Assembly (NCBI GenBank): GCA_030533445.1
Contig: CM060082.1
Location: 35,279,317-35,343,316, forward strand
DNA: 64,000 nt
Source: Cyprinodon diabolis
Lineage: Eukaryota > Chordata > Actinopteri > Cyprinodontiformes > Cyprinodontidae
Direction: 5' to 3'
Shown: positions 63,831 to 64,000 of the stretch, piece after piece
How positions within the stretch are numbered: the first letter of the stretch is position 1
How the letters are laid out: every line of letters begins with the position of its first letter
Position numbers and translations under genes: made by a program
Notes under the pieces: generated by a model
Databases searched by the model: none
What the model was told of the DNA's origin: nothing
The model's input: only the letters and a program-made list of their open reading frames with translations

Positions 63831-64000
63831 CTGCAGGAAAACAACAAAAAACAAATGAATTAGACCACTGAAAACAGACTATATGCTTTAGAGTCTTAAT
63901 GTCATCACAGAGAGTGACAGAAAGAAAACAAACAAAACAGGAATACTCAATTGGTTAATGAGAGAACCCTTTGGCAGCACAGTGTCTCACAAACATGGTT

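Overview
The window looks like a stretch of a ray-finned (percomorph-like) fish genome. It is AT-rich, has GT-AG introns, short vertebrate-type exons, tRNA-derived SINEs, solo LTRs, Tc1- and hAT-like remnants and A/T microsatellites. The organism is inferred from gene content and repeat style; a killifish-like teleost is a guess only.

Three protein-coding genes account for essentially all coding signal. (1) A cyclic-nucleotide-gated channel beta subunit of CNGB3 type lies on the + strand at 2454-20006. It has 15 exons in the window and its 5' end is not visible. (2) A second, complete CNGB3-type gene lies head-to-tail behind it at 22897-44561 (+), with 18 exons and 746 codons. (3) nsmaf (FAN), a GRAM-BEACH-WD40 adaptor, lies on the - strand at 63830-47025. 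It has 30 exons and 899 residues in the window; only the first roughly 18-20 residues appear to lie beyond the right edge. It converges tail-to-tail on the second channel gene.

Layout: 1-2453 is non-coding with old repeat fragments. 2454-20006 is cngb3 copy 1, followed by a 2.9 kb spacer with its polyA signal and a MITE. 22897-44561 is cngb3 copy 2, with large repeat-filled introns. 44562-47024 is the convergent spacer. 47025-64000 is nsmaf. Splice phases were checked exon by exon and all three reading frames stay open.

The two channel copies share almost the same exon lengths and phases, so they are a tandem duplication. They differ in several ways: one intron is absent from copy 1, the N-terminal Pro/Ala exon is expanded in copy 1, copy 2 has one GC-AG intron, the pore flank is Asn in copy 1 and Pro in copy 2, and one CNBD exon is far more similar between copies than its neighbours (possible gene conversion). 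CNGB3 subunits assemble with CNGA3 in the cone outer-segment channel that is held open by cGMP; two beta genes may allow subtype-specific channels. nsmaf is functionally unrelated (TNF-receptor/neutral sphingomyelinase signalling) and is simply a neighbour. Mobile elements with intact target-site duplications (5, 5, 5, 9 and 9 bp) were identified by eye and are listed.
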